37,338 nt of DNA from Chara braunii (lineage: Eukaryota > Streptophyta > Charophyceae > Charales > Characeae): positions 6,012,043 through 6,049,380 of the forward strand of contig BFEA01000018.1 of the NCBI GenBank assembly GCA_003427395.1, in the 5' to 3' direction. Positions 19,674-29,560 of this stretch are shown here, one piece after another. Under the pieces are notes generated by a model. That model ran no database searches. It was not told where the DNA came from and saw only the letters and a list, made by a program, of their open reading frames with translations. How positions within the stretch are numbered: the stretch's first letter is position 1; the number at the start of each line of letters is the position of its first letter. The position numbers were made by a program, and so were the translations under genes.

Positions 19674-19934
19674 GGAGGAGAGACAGATGGCGAGGGAAGA
19701 AAGAAAAGAAGTGTAGAGTAGGGTGGGCAGCTAATGCCTGCCTAATTCTACTTTATTGTTGGAGGAGAGACAGATGGCGAGGGAAGAAAGAAAAGAAGTG
19801 TAGAGTAGGGTGGGCAGCTAATGCCTGCCTAATTCTACTTTATTGTTGGAGGAGAGACAGATGGCGAGGGAAGAAAGAAAAGAAGTGTAGAGTAGGGTGG
19901 GCAGCTAATGCCTGCCTAGTTTTACTTTATTGTT
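19674..19934. repeat. Three tandem 87-bp units
   Basis: AGACAGATGGCGAGGGAAGA begins at 19681, 19768 and 19855, a constant period of 87. The units are nearly identical (the last has TAGTTTTAC for TAATTCTAC), so the expansion is recent. No coding sense is seen. Confidence 0.95.
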
Positions 19935-19969
19935 TACCCCCCCCATACAATTACTCACACCTGGCGATA

Positions 19970-20034
19970 TTGATGGTGATGATAATGATGATGATGATGC
20001 TCATGATGATGCTCATGATGATGCTCATGATACC
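19970..20034 (+). repeat. GAT/CATGATGATGCT microsatellite
   Basis: GATGATAATGATGATGATGA is followed by three units of the 12-mer CATGATGATGCT. Open frames of Met/Ile/Leu repeats arise from it. Confidence 0.9.
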
Positions 20035-20207
20035 TATTGAGATCCCCCAGTTGACACCCTTGAGAATTCTGCTCCGCTTCAGTACCCGTCGACGAACACT
20101 CTTTATTCCTCCTCTGCTACTCCCTTCCAATGAATGGGAGGTCAACATGTGACCCTGCTGTTGCCACGTGTCCGTCACCCAGCCAGCACATAAAACTCCA
20201 GCCTAGA

Positions 20208-20300
20208 ATCAGTTGCTGACTATAGATAGGTACCTGTTGTGGGTCCAGAAACCGACCTCTACAACACCCTGGACTTTTTTTATTAGAAAAAAAAAAAAAA
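20208..20300 (+). mobile_element. Short SINE-like retroposon with 16-bp target duplications
   Basis: AAAACTCCAGCCTAGA flanks the insert at 20192-20207 and 20301-20316 without mismatch. The insert of about 93 bases contains GGTCCAGAAACC, close to an RNA polymerase III B box, then a pol III-type terminator T-run (20275-20281), and ends in a long A-tail. This is the full signature of LINE-mediated retroposition of a small pol III transcript. I do not recognise the parent RNA. Confidence 0.8.
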
Positions 20301-20849
20301 AAAACTCCAGCCTAGAGACTAACACATGGACGTGCACGTCGGCACACATTCCAGGCTTATGGGTGCACGTGGGCATGCATGCTGTCACGCGCGTAAGCAC
20401 GGCGCTCTGGCTGACGCGCACGTTAGCGCACAGGCGGGCATCGTCGAGCGTTATCCTTCTCCTTTATTTTCGGTTACTTAATCAAATGTCAATAACGGTT
20501 TGGGCCTGATCCGATGGCAGGAACGAGTGCGTACCGGAAACCAAGTCTGAAAAAAACCCTCTTGTCGGACGTAGTCCCTGGTAGTTCAGGGCTGTCAGAG
20601 GTTAGACCTTGGCCTTGGCCATTAGACACTGCCTGTCGTACCTCAGAAAGAATGCTCAGGCACATGAGAAGGATCCGGGGCCTGAGCTTTGGGGGGCACT
20701 TACGGTCTACCCACAGGGCCAGTGGAGTGAATGGTTACACCTAGTGCCTTCCCCGTACGACTTAAAAAAAAAAAATGAAAATGAAAAGTAGGACTGGAGT
20801 CATGGAAGTTTTGGTTATATGGATCCACACTTCCACTGGCCTAAATCCT

Positions 20850-20957
20850 CCTCAGTGCTCCCCTGCACGGATTCGAACCGGTGACCCCGGCCCCACGAGC
20901 CAAGTATTTTAACCACTACAGCCAGGACACGGTGTTAAAAGTGGAAACATGCCGGCC
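20850..20957 (-). mobile_element. tRNA-derived SINE (family 2, copy 1)
   Basis: The minus strand reads GTGTCCTGGCTGTAGTGGTT, then AAAATACTTGGCTCG, then GGTCACCGGTTCGAATCCGT. The A box is TGGCTGTAGTGGTTA and the B box GGTTCGAATCC, at tRNA-like spacing. The acceptor stem ends do not pair well, so this is a tRNA-derived SINE or decayed tRNA pseudogene, not a working tRNA. The homologous 5' flank (GGCATG...TTCCACTTTT) is shared with the copy at 21421. Confidence 0.75.
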
Positions 20958-21122
20958 ATGGGCTGGGTGTGGTTCAGAAAATCTGCAAAAGAACACGGTC
21001 CAGTTTGGACAGCTGGCCAGAAAATTTATTTGCAGCTGGGGCTGGGTACAATCGTAGGTTCTCTTGCGGATCAGATTTGGGTCGGATCCAGTTCGCAGCG
21101 TACGCAAACATTGCCAGCACTG

Positions 21123-21240
21123 CTACCCAGCAGTTCACAGGAGCCTTCCCAGTTTTGGTTATATGGATCCGCACGTAGGCTCGTGGAAGTGCAGATCCAT
21201 ATAACCAAAACTGAGAAGGCTCCCGTGAACTGCCGGGTAG
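21123..21240. repeat. Long hairpin with 52-base arms
   Basis: 21123-21174 and 21189-21240 are reverse complements with four mismatches in 52, around a 14-base loop. The arms run from CTACCC-R-GCAGTTCAC outward to GGATC-Y-GCAC at the loop. The inner phrase TTTTGGTTATATGGATCC also occurs near 20808, so the arm sequence belongs to a dispersed repeat. Confidence 0.93.
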
Positions 21241-21420
21241 GACAATTCACAGCCTGGTACAGTGAGCGGGCTAAGTACCGGTAACAGTATGATCTGAAGC
21301 AGGGTACGTGTTCAGTTGGTGCTGAGTGTGTGAGAATTGCCGATGCATCCGGGGGAGTTGAGTGTGGTGTGAGGTGCGTTTGGACGCTACAGCCTTGCAG
21401 GGTGTGGGTTGGATATCATG

Positions 21421-21487
21421 ACCGGCATGGTTCCACTTTTGACACTGTGTCCTGGCTGTAGTGGCTAAGATACTTGGCTCGTGGTTT
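21421..21487 (+). mobile_element. tRNA-derived SINE (family 2, copy 2, truncated)
   Basis: GGCATGGTTCCACTTTTGAC followed by TGTGTCCTGGCTGTAGTGGC and TAAGATACTTGGCTCGTGG matches the 5' half of the copy at 20850-20957, in opposite orientation. It stops just after the anticodon-arm region at an A-rich run (21490 on), so the B box is missing. Confidence 0.7.
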
Positions 21488-21537
21488 CGAAAAAAAAAAG
21501 AAAAAAAGTGGGAAAGACATATTGGGCACACCCTTTG

Positions 21538-21640
21538 GTAATGTAGTGGTTGACTATTATAATGGCAAAGCCAGCCATATATACATATTTTTTGTTTCCC
21601 AAGGGGGCATTAAGGAGGTCATGGTTTCGATTCCCGTTGG
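21538..21640 (+). mobile_element. tRNA-like SINE with A and B boxes
   Basis: AATGTAGTGGTTGACTA (21540-21556) resembles an A box, and GGTTTCGATTCCCG (21623-21636) resembles a B box. The roughly 70-base separation is longer than in a tRNA. An inserted AT-rich stretch (ATATATACATATTTTTTG) accounts for it. This is a decayed tRNA-derived element. Confidence 0.55.
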
Positions 21641-21761
21641 CCTCATGTACCTACCTGGGCATGTAGGCGCATGCTTGGTGCCCACCATCTAGAGGTACCC
21701 TATTGCCCACCCTGATTGGCATTTAGGCAGATGCTGCGGATGTTTGTAGGGGGAGGGGACT

Positions 21762-21977
21762 GGAGGGGAGGTGCACGGATTGGTCTGGTTGGCATGGTCC
21801 GTGACGCTAACGGCTGGCATCTGGCTGGTACCGCCCACCTGCAGGTCGGGTGCTGCGATTGGCATTAGGCANNNNNNNNNNGGAGGGGAGGTGCAAGGAT
21901 TGGTCTGGTTGGCATGGTCCGTGACGCTAACGGCTGCCATCTGGCTGGTACCGCCCACCTGCAGGTCGGGTGCTGCC
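21762..21977. repeat. 120-bp tandem duplication
   Basis: GGAGGGGAGGTGCA-(C/A)-GGAT begins at 21762 and at 21882. The two units agree almost base for base through GCAGGTCGGGTGCTGC. The assembly gap lies exactly at the unit boundary, so the true copy number is unknown. A shorter repeat follows (GCCCCTGCATGTTCCTTGTT twice, from about 21975 and 22018). Confidence 0.9.
21872..21881. other. Assembly gap (10 N)
   Basis: Ten undetermined bases between two tandem units. A fixed short gap at a repeat boundary suggests a collapsed array. Confidence 0.98.
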
Positions 21978-22194
21978 CCTGCATGTTCCTTGTTGGAGGC
22001 ATGAAGACGGATGTGGCTGCCCCTGCATGTTCCTTGTTGAAGGTACGAAGATGGATGTGGCTGCTACGGGTTCCCCGGAATTCTGTAATGATAATAAAAG
22101 GCCTGAAAGGCCATCGTGTCAGATTCGACAGGTGATTGAATCGGTGACTGGAAAAAGATCATGAAGGGTGACAGCCTTGAGGTACTATCACTGA

Positions 22195-22305
22195 ACCGCC
22201 GGGCCCCAGGAAATGCAGAAGTAGTTTATTCTGATCGTCTCCGGATTTGGTCACCTGTCTGCATTTCGGCAGTTCACGGGTGTGCCAACTGAGCTAGGCC
22301 CGTGG
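22195..22305 (-). mobile_element. tRNA-derived SINE (family 1, copy 2)
   Basis: The minus strand reads GGGCCTAGCTCAGTTGGCAC, a good A box, then a degenerate B-box region (GGTGACCAAATCCGG), then the same tail as copy 1 (CATTTCCTGGGGCCCGG). The shared tail and matching order identify it as the same family as 12610-12795. Confidence 0.72.
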
Positions 22306-22310
22306 GTCGC

Positions 22311-23250
22311 GGCCATATTTCGGACAGTGCGGCTCGGGTCTTATCCTGAGGAGCCACCATCTCGTGAAGTCATCAGCCACGTAGTCCCTCGTAAAGTTCT
22401 CATGGTGGATGCTTGTGGGGTCACGTGGCTGGGCACAGGGTATTTTTACACCGAGGAGGGTTCAGCCTCCTGGTGAGTCGGTGCAACTCCAGTTGGTACA
22501 CCCCGGAACTGTTTTTTTTTTTTCCAAAGATTTTGTTATTGTCAGGGCCCAGTGCCTAAGGCAACGTACAAGGATAGAAGAGATTCAGGGGCAGCCAGGT
22601 AGTCCTGCACCTGCCGAAGCCCGAAGCCCCGCCCCTATAGTCACAGCTTCATCACCACAACTTACTCTCCGGCGTCTCCGCACAGCTACCAGACCCTGGC
22701 ACAGGGGTTCTCCAATCAAAGAGCAACACAACAACAACAACTCCTACGTCACTGCAAGTACGCAAAAAGGGGCCGAAAGTACGATCTACCAAAACCCGTC
22801 CCGAGTGGTCAGCCCAGATTGAGTACTGAGAAAACCACTCTACACTTTTTTTCGGCATCCCCGAACTGTTGAGATGCAGGCCTGAGTTCAACATCTGCTG
22901 GGAAGGGAAAAAAAAAAAAAAAGAACCCTTCTGTCAGTTCTTGAAGCAGATGAGTAAAATATGACGACTCTGAAAAAAATAGGGACGGTCAGTTCAATGA
23001 CGGTATATGGGGGTTGATGTTGCTGAAATGGGCAGAATAGAGTCTGTCGTACTCTGTCCCTTTTTCGGAGTTATTCCCCTTTTTGTTCCATTTTTCTTTT
23101 CGCGTTTTTGCCTTTGTAAGTTTGTAGATGAAACAGGTCATTTCTTCTTTTTCAAACATTATCTAGGTTCAGGTCTGTGCCTTTTTGCCGAAGATGTCGA
23201 CCTTCTCCTGTTACGCCCATGAGTGAGGAGCAGATAGCTCCACAAAATTA
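22311..23250. other. No gene recognised
   Basis: Contains T- and A-runs (22511-22522, 22909-22923) that may be tails of small retroposons, but I cannot delimit them. No coding or RNA gene is recognised. Confidence 0.4.
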
Positions 23251-23970
23251 AAATCCTCTCATGGAATATCAGAGGGGGTTGGTACAAGGCAAGTAGCGCA
23301 CAAGTGATCGTTGATGAAGACTGCAGCTAGAAATTATGGAACATCAATCATCTGTCTGCAAGAGACAAAACTCCATCGAAATGCCATAAATGTGCAGCTC
23401 TCCTAGTGAAGGGGCTCACAGTTTTGGGCACCCACCAGAGGAACAAAAGGAGGTGTTGCCACCCTGTTTTCAACGCCATTGCACATTGAATTTAAACATT
23501 GTTTTTGGGACTGTGACGGAAAACAGCTCAGAGTGTGAGTAGTTTTTGGAATGGATAATTTGTTATGGGGGATTTCTAACGTCTACGCCTATGCGGAACA
23601 TGCTCGGAGAAGCATTTTCTTCGATTTCCTGCCTGGTACTCTACCGCAGGTGGATCGGCTGATCCTGGCCGGGGACTGGAACACTGTTCTAGACCCACTG
23701 CTAGACTCTACTGTGATTCACCTCCCTACCGCTGCAGCTATGAAGCTCATCTCGCTGACAGCAGACAGACACTTACCTTTACCGGTATGCGCATGAACCT
23801 GGCTCCACTTGGGTTGTGAATGCATTGACGCAGTCACAGCGCTGCCTAGTAGCTACATTGACGATTTCTTTATGTCCCAACGGATCGTCCCTCTTGTACA
23901 ATATGTGCCTGTGGGTACCTGGCCTGTCCAAGGAACAGATCATTTACTCCCCTCATTTCGTTGAGGAGCG
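23251..23970 (+). pseudogene. LINE AP endonuclease domain
   Basis: The reading shifts between frames but keeps family motifs in order: ILSWNIRGG (N-terminal metal site), SIICLQETKL (catalytic Glu), KGGVATLFS, ISNVYAYAEHARRSIFFDFL, LILAGDWNTVLDPLLDST (Asp/Asn of the GDFN motif) and a late GTDHLPL (the SDH motif). The open part is 23551-23796. This nuclease nicks target DNA to prime reverse transcription. At least two frameshifts and several stops inactivate it. Confidence 0.8.
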
Positions 23971-24204
23971 GACAGCACATTCATTGACACTAGGATTTGA
24001 GCAAAGAGTCTCGATGGTTGGCTCGAAGCCAATATTTTGTGAAAGATGCCCTGGACATCTGCAAGCAAGACTTTGAAACCATGCCGCAACATATGAATAT
24101 GAATATTGGAAATTTAAACTGTTAAGTTATTCAGATCTGCATAAGAACAGATCTGAGATCTGGTCAGGACCAGATCTAAGATGGGATCTTAGATCTGACC
24201 AAAT

Positions 24205-24208
<4 letters not shown>

Positions 24209-24286
<78 letters not shown>
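24209..24286. repeat. (CT)n microsatellite
   Basis: About 39 CT units. It is preceded by a cluster of AGATCT palindromes (24136-24196), including GATCTGGTCAGGACCAGATC, which is nearly a perfect inverted repeat. Confidence 0.95.
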
Positions 24287-24287
<1 letters not shown>

Positions 24288-24610
24288 GCTTGATGTTCTG
24301 TGGCACTTCGCAGCCAGTGCTTCATTTTCGGAATCGGACTCAGCAGAGGGAGCTGAGCTACCCGTAGTACGACAGCAGAGGGAGCTGTTGGAGGCGTCTG
24401 GCGGCAGCCGGTTGGCCATGAAACGGCCAAAAAATACCGGGGACATTTTTTGGGGGCGGCCTAGGACCAGAAAAACGTCCTAGGACCCCCCAAAACAAAA
24501 TTTGAAATTTTCAAAATTGGGCCCGATCCAGACCTACCGGACCAGACACCGGACCCATGCCCAGACAACCGGACCGTCTAGATTCTCGTCCAGACGTCCA
24601 GCCTGTTGGC

Positions 24611-25070
24611 ATGCTATATAATGATATTATAATTCGAACAACCACCTTCATTGGGGTGCTGCTGAGTGATTTCGAAAAAGCTTATGATCATGTAAATAGG
24701 GACTTTCTTTTCTTAATTCTAGAACGGTTGAAGTCTGGACGCAAGTTCGTTGCTCGGGTTCAAGTTTTGTTCGATGGAGCAACGGCCACAGTACTAATCA
24801 ATGGAAAATTGCCAGAACCTTTTTTTCATCACGAAGTCGGTACGACAACTTGAAGGGTGCCCTTTGAACCCGTATCTGTAGATACTATGCATTAAGTCAC
24901 TTTATGCTATGATCAGAACGAACTGTAGGATTGTTGGGATGCAATACCCCCTGCAAACGAGGCCAAAAACTAATCTTTTGCGAACTTGTTTTTGGCGTTG
25001 CAACATTGTACATTTAATGCATGAAAATAAATCATTTCAACTTTTTCTCAAGTGTCAGAGGCAAAATTCG
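24611..25070 (+). pseudogene. LINE reverse transcriptase fragment
   Basis: GVLLSDFEKAYDHVNRDFLF is motif A of LINE RTs (D-F-x-K-A-Y-D-x-V). It is followed by ILERLKSGRKF, ARVQVLFDGATATVLINGKL and, after a frameshift near 24840, VRQ-LE-GCPLNPYL, a disrupted VRQGCPLSP motif, then ILCIKSLYAMIR with one stop. The YADD motif is not present. Sequence from about 25075 on is no longer recognisable and the foldback element begins at about 25140. Confidence 0.85.
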
Positions 25071-25139
25071 ATTGGCAAAAAAACACGTTGTTAGTACCCC
25101 TTTATGTGCCTCCCCCATTTCACTGGAGAATCCAAATCA

Positions 25140-25795
25140 AACAATGATTTCGTCAAAACGGATATTGTATATTTTTTGAACGAAATGCAAAATCCATTTT
25201 TTGAATTTTTTGGTCAAAAAATCATGAAATAGGGGGTATGGCGTTCCGACACGAGTGGATAACGGGGACCCCTATTTTCAGCTTCTGACTAACGGGTCCA
25301 AACTGAAATGAGGGATCTGGGGTCAGATTATTATTATTTTTTTTTTTTTTTGACTGTTTTTGTTTTGGCTTAAGGTGGTGGTGCGCCAAATTTGGTATCA
25401 TTTGGGCGATTGGTATCTCCTCTTATAAGATTTCTGAAATTTTCAATCTTGGAAAGGAGAATGTTGGTGAAATTTCATGAAAGTGCACTTTTGCCTTGTT
25501 GTTTATAGTTTTTCTGAGTTTTTTTTTCATTGTTTTCTTTTTGCAAGTAGTTAGTAAGATCTCCACTGTATAAATTGGTGCGAGGTAATGGCCCTTCAAT
25601 TTTGTTATAAATTGCACGAGTTGTCTGAAAATTGAGGCTTCCGTTAACCGCCTCTCAAAATGTCAAGTGGGTTCCGCATTTTCGGAACGCTGTGCCCCTT
25701 ATTTTATGAATTTTTGGCCAAAATTTGAATTTTGAATGTCGGTAAAAAAATATGAAGTGTCCGTTTTGACGAAATCGCTGTTATAGAAGATCCAT
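25140..25795. mobile_element. Foldback/MITE-like element (repeat family A, copy 2) inside the LINE
   Basis: The ends are inverted repeats of about 100 bases. The left end reads GATTTCGTCAAAACGGAT... (from 25147) and the right end reads ...GTCCGTTTTGACGAAATC (to 25784). Further in, the arms share TTTTTTGG-CAAAA, ATGAAATAGGGG/TAAAATAAGGGG and CGTTCCGA. The central part (25250-25680) is related to 1396-1870. It encodes nothing, so it would depend on a transposase elsewhere. No clear target duplication is visible. Confidence 0.78.
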
Positions 25796-25887
25796 TGGAG
25801 CCACATTGACTGCTAGGGTATATGATAATTTTGATGGACAAATAAGTAGACCGACAACTCATCTGTTGGTCAAAGTAAGCACTACTT

Positions 25888-26073
25888 TTGATCAATGCGG
25901 GTTATAAAAAGGCAAAGGGGGTGGCACTCTACGGAAGAGGACATACACTAAATAATGTTGTGTTGTCTAGAATTTGGTATGAGCATGCCTTGTGTGCACG
26001 GTTACACCCAGTGGACAAGACAATCTGGGAAACTTTGGCCAATTGCAATGACCCTCACAAAATTCAACTTTGA
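25888..26073 (+). pseudogene. LINE C-terminal (thumb) fragment
   Basis: GYKKAKGVALYGRGHTLNNV followed by VLSRIWYEHALCARLHPVDK resembles the region after the RT palm in L1-type ORF2, where a (L/F)-x-GR-x-x-x-x-x-x-V(V/L)xSxxWY signature is common. It lies in the same orientation just beyond the foldback element, supporting the view that the element split one LINE. Confidence 0.6.
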
Positions 26074-26282
26074 ATACAGCATGCAAATTGAGAGCAATCA
26101 GATGGAAGTTACACAAGCTTGAGCGATGTCCATGAACAATGCAAATTCAAAGTTTCACTCAAAGGACAATAATATACATTTGAAAGCGTTCGGGAAAAAG
26201 TGGCTTCAACCGCTACAACACGCCTCAGGTATGTACCCGACTTCCTCCTCCCTCGGTTGCTTCTCCTTTCTTTCTCTCTTTG

Positions 26283-26287
<5 letters not shown>

Positions 26288-26355
<68 letters not shown>
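26288..26355. repeat. (TC)n microsatellite
   Basis: About 34 TC units. Ser/Leu and Arg/Glu repeat frames across it are artefacts. Confidence 0.97.
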
Positions 26356-26358
<3 letters not shown>

Positions 26359-27026
26359 GTTGTTCCTCGCTAACTGTTCCCCACTCATTGTTCCTCTCTC
26401 GACGTCCTAGATCTATCTTGAATGTTACTATGGTGTGCCTTGCTGATCTTGAGTGGCTATGGCCGTTGGGGAACCTCTCCTCTCTCGCCTGGCTATGGTT
26501 GATTGTAGCAGCCAGGCTTGCACAGTTCTAACCCTTGTGCTGCTTCGTCCAGGTCGCTTGATCGCACAAGCTCTTGCAGCGCTTCATTAATTTTGTGAAA
26601 TGAACAAGTGAATATCTTCTGCCACTGTAGCCCAAAATATATACTTGCAGTGGGCTGTTCGTTCCACCCTCCTATGGCCTTTGCCTTTGCCGTATTGCCA
26701 TTTTGTGGAAGTTCCCAACTTGCGTTGGGAGGTTGCTGCAAAATTGAACTTTAGGGACTTGACATACTTGCAGGTACTACTTACGTCCTCATCTTACAAA
26801 CCATAGGCCTACCTTGCCAGTATTGTAGCCTACCGGATTAGCTGCGATCGGAACCTTTGTGGACTAATTGTGCGAAATCCTTTCACTCCCGCCGGCCTAA
26901 TTGCGAGGTCCTCCAAGAAAAATTCTATCAGAATTTATGTGAAAGATTCTATCAGGATCTATCTTCACTTGTTTGCAATGTTATCCCTTGCCTAACATGC
27001 TCATAGTTAGACAAAATATGAGATGC
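26356..27026. other. No gene recognised; may hold the lost LTR of chromovirus 2
   Basis: No coding or RNA gene recognised. It lies where the 3' untranslated region and LTR of the second chromovirus should be, but I find no matching second LTR to prove it. GAAAGATTCTATCAGGATCT and AAAAATTCTATCAGAATTTA (about 26917-26960) form a short direct repeat. Confidence 0.4.
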
Positions 27027-27130
27027 AGTTTCCATCAACTCATCATTGGTGTACCATCGGTCATCTTTCGGCTCTTGATAGGCGAACTTTGACTTAAATT
27101 GTCACTGTGGTCTACCTTTTCTCCCAAATC
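27027..27130 (-). pseudogene. Chromodomain remnant of chromovirus 2
   Basis: The minus strand reads KGRPQ-stop-QFKSKFAYQEPKDDRWYTNDE followed by LMETA, matching the end of the chromodomain of the first element. One stop interrupts it. Confidence 0.75.
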
Positions 27131-27639
27131 TTTCCATTCTATATACATCTAAAATGTTTGGTATGTGTGCAGATGCAGCGGAATGTCGATAGTATAAGAG
27201 GGATAGTCTGCATCATCAAGGACATCTAGAACCTCTCATGATCCTCTAAAACAGGTACCCACTTCTAATAAATGTTTTTTGAAATGAACTACTTTTGACT
27301 TGACCCAGACAAGGTCTCTAACAATAAATTTGACGGTCTACGATGCTTATTTGCCTGTTATGCCTTCGAACCTGGACCTTCCGGATGTTCTCTGCAACTT
27401 TTTGTATCTCCTTCTCGTAGTGAACTGCAAATTCTCTAGTATCTGGTGACAATGTGTGAATCGGACTCGGATCTAGACAGTCCATCGGTTGTTGAGTTTG
27501 CCACCTCTTTCTTACTCATTCGGTGTTCGACTAGTTGCTAGATACACTGAGTTATTATAGGCACTAGCTACCTTAGGAAGAAGCTCGTCCCAGTCTTAGG
27601 AAGAAGCTCGTCCCAGTCTACCCGATCTGATTTAATGTA

Positions 27640-28063
27640 CATATGAAGAGTTTGCTATAGCAGTTTGTTCATCTGCTCTATTTGCTCGTTAGTCTCAAGA
27701 TGTATGCCTAACGATGCGGTTAGTCGAGAACCCATAGACTTTGATCAGCTGTTGTCAGTGCTCGCCGGTAAACCGTGTGTCTCTATCACTAATGGTGGTC
27801 AATGGGCGTCCGTACTTTGCAACCCAATGATCAAAGGACTTACGAATAGCAAGATTTGTTTTTGCCTCAGCGGGCAAAGGAACGAAAACAACAAACTTAC
27901 TAAACCTATCAATTATGACCATGACTTGAGTTTTCTCACTTTTGACCTTAATGTCAATGAAGTCTATAGAGACTGAGTCCCCTGTGCCTGGCACTATAAA
28001 TAGCGGTTTCAGTAGTCCTGGGGCGACTGCATGAAACTCTTGTTCCACTGACACACTTTGCAA
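27640..28063 (-). pseudogene. Integrase core of chromovirus 2
   Basis: The open part (27755-28063) reads SIDFIDIKVKSEKTQVMVII, then DRFSKFVVFVPLPAEAKTNL, then TTISDRDTRFTGEH, giving the first two catalytic Asp residues. After a shift, LETNEQIEQMNKLL retains the third catalytic position as Glu. In this element the DDE residues survive while the frame does not, the reverse of element 1, where the Glu is Lys. A 23-base direct duplication lies just downstream (27572-27617). Confidence 0.82.
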
Positions 28064-28414
28064 CTGTTAATATACATGATACAGTCTTGTTTCATGTATT
28101 CCCACGTGTAGGACCTAAGGAGGTTAGCGTATGTATTTCGCCACCCGAATTGTCCTTTCCAATCGTGGCATTTCCCTATTATCAGACTACGATGTTAAAA
28201 AACAGATACGAATCTCTTCGTCGCTCGACATGCATAGCATGTCCTCCCTATCAGTCTTCTCAAACAGCAAGTCATCGACTATCCTATGGTTAGGTTTTTC
28301 ATGGGGGTTGCTTTTACCCTGCGGATAATCTAACTATAAACTTGTTTTCATGCATAAGCTTCACTAATCCTTTGTTGTTGTTCGACACCTGCATCTAGAT
28401 AGGTGACAATGACT

Positions 28415-28603
28415 CTAAAGAAATATGTGTTGGCTAAGCGCACCAGCAACCACAGTGTACTTACCTTTTGCAGGTTTGAGTTCGACATTGAACTCGTCGA
28501 TCTCGATGGCCCATCTCGCTAGCTTATTACATATCCGGGCTTGAGTCTTCAGCCAACACGAGCTCTCATGATCAGAATAGACCTTGAAATACTGTCCTAG
28601 CAA
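28415..28603 (-). pseudogene. RNase H fragment of chromovirus 2
   Basis: FKVYSDHESSCWLKTQARIC, then LARWAIEIDEFNVELKPAKG, then YTVVAGALSQ. This matches the second half of Ty3/gypsy RNase H (TDHxSLxxL, R-x-ARW, GKxNxVADALSR), with the usual ADALSR changed to AGALSQ. Confidence 0.8.
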
Positions 28604-28756
28604 TTAGTGTCTATGGGCTACAACCTTTCTCAAGGTAAACGGTTGCCGCTCAAAGGCTGATGCAACAACCTACTTACATGGCAGTCTACGCGACATGAAT
28701 TTCACTCATCGATACCCATTGCTATTATTTTGTTCTAGGACTGCATCTATGCCGTA

Positions 28757-29560
28757 CTAGCTCGCATCCATTGTCACGACAAATGGAAGTGCCAGATTAA
28801 CGATGTTAAGAACCAGATACTGAATCAGACACTCCTTGAACTTTCTGGAAGCAGACGTGCAATCTTTGTCCCACTTCCAAAGAGCCTTTTTCCGCAACAA
28901 TCTGCTTAACGGTTCAACTATAGTAGTGAAGTTTCTCACGAACTTTTGGTAGTAGTTAGCCAATCCAAGGAACAAATGTTGTTCAATCAATGCATGCGGA
29001 GTTTGTCAATCAATCTTTGCATTCTTCGGTCTAACACCGTCTTCATCTACGATATGATCGAGGTATAAGACTTCACGTTTTGCCCTTTCACACTTTTTGG
29101 GATTCAACTTGAATCTAATTTCACGAAGTTTGTTCAAGATCAATTGAAGGTGCTCTTGATGCTCTTAAAAAAACGTACTAAAAACTAATATATCGTCTAA
29201 ATGTATTACAACAAACTTGTCCATCCAATCTTTGAACCTGTCATTCATGCACCTTTGGAACATTGCAGGGTCGTTAGTCAGTCAAAACGACATGACCACA
29301 AATTCATAGTGACCGTATTTAGTTAAGATTGTCGTTTTATGCTGATCTTTGGGTTGTATCTCTATCTGGTGATACCCCGATTTCATATCAATCTTAGAGA
29401 AATAATTGCATTTTTGTACCCTGTCCAACAAGTCATCAATTTTGGGTAGTGGCTCAACATTCTTAACAGTGATAGCATTAAGACCTCCATAGTCTATGCA
29501 TATATGTTGTTCACCTTCTTTATAGGCAGAAATAGGACCGGGGCCCGGTAGGGTCAGGAA
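28757..29560 (-). pseudogene. Reverse transcriptase of chromovirus 2
   Basis: Minus-strand motifs in order: PYRAPVLFLP, ICIDYGGLNAITVKNVEPLP, YFSKIDMKSGYHQI (motif A), YGHYEFVVMSF, DKFVVIHLDDILVFS (motif C, both Asp kept, Tyr replaced by His), then the thumb and connection in the open part 28757-28990 (LFLGLANYYQKFVRNFTTIV, then FVVTMDAS). At least one stop follows motif C and a frame break precedes the thumb. The N-terminal fingers are cut off at 29567. Confidence 0.85.

Larger units (their letters stand above)
23251..26075 (+). mobile_element. Broken L1-type LINE retrotransposon
   Basis: Plus-strand pieces in the order of LINE ORF2: AP-type endonuclease, reverse transcriptase, RT-thumb/C-terminal region. 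They are interrupted by a (CT)n microsatellite, unrelated sequence at about 24080-24560 and a foldback element at 25140-25795. Frameshifts and stops occur in every piece. Elements of this type provide the machinery that retroposes SINEs and U6 copies like those in this window, though this copy is dead. Confidence 0.82.

Noticed and set aside
19674-19934. CRISPR-like array
   Set aside because: The units are contiguous 87-bp tandem copies without unique spacers, in a eukaryotic setting. Nothing in the window resembles a CRISPR array or cas gene.
20862-20930. Functional tRNA gene
   Set aside because: A and B boxes are good, but the acceptor stem does not pair and the sequence is repeated nearby as part of a larger unit, so SINE is the better call.
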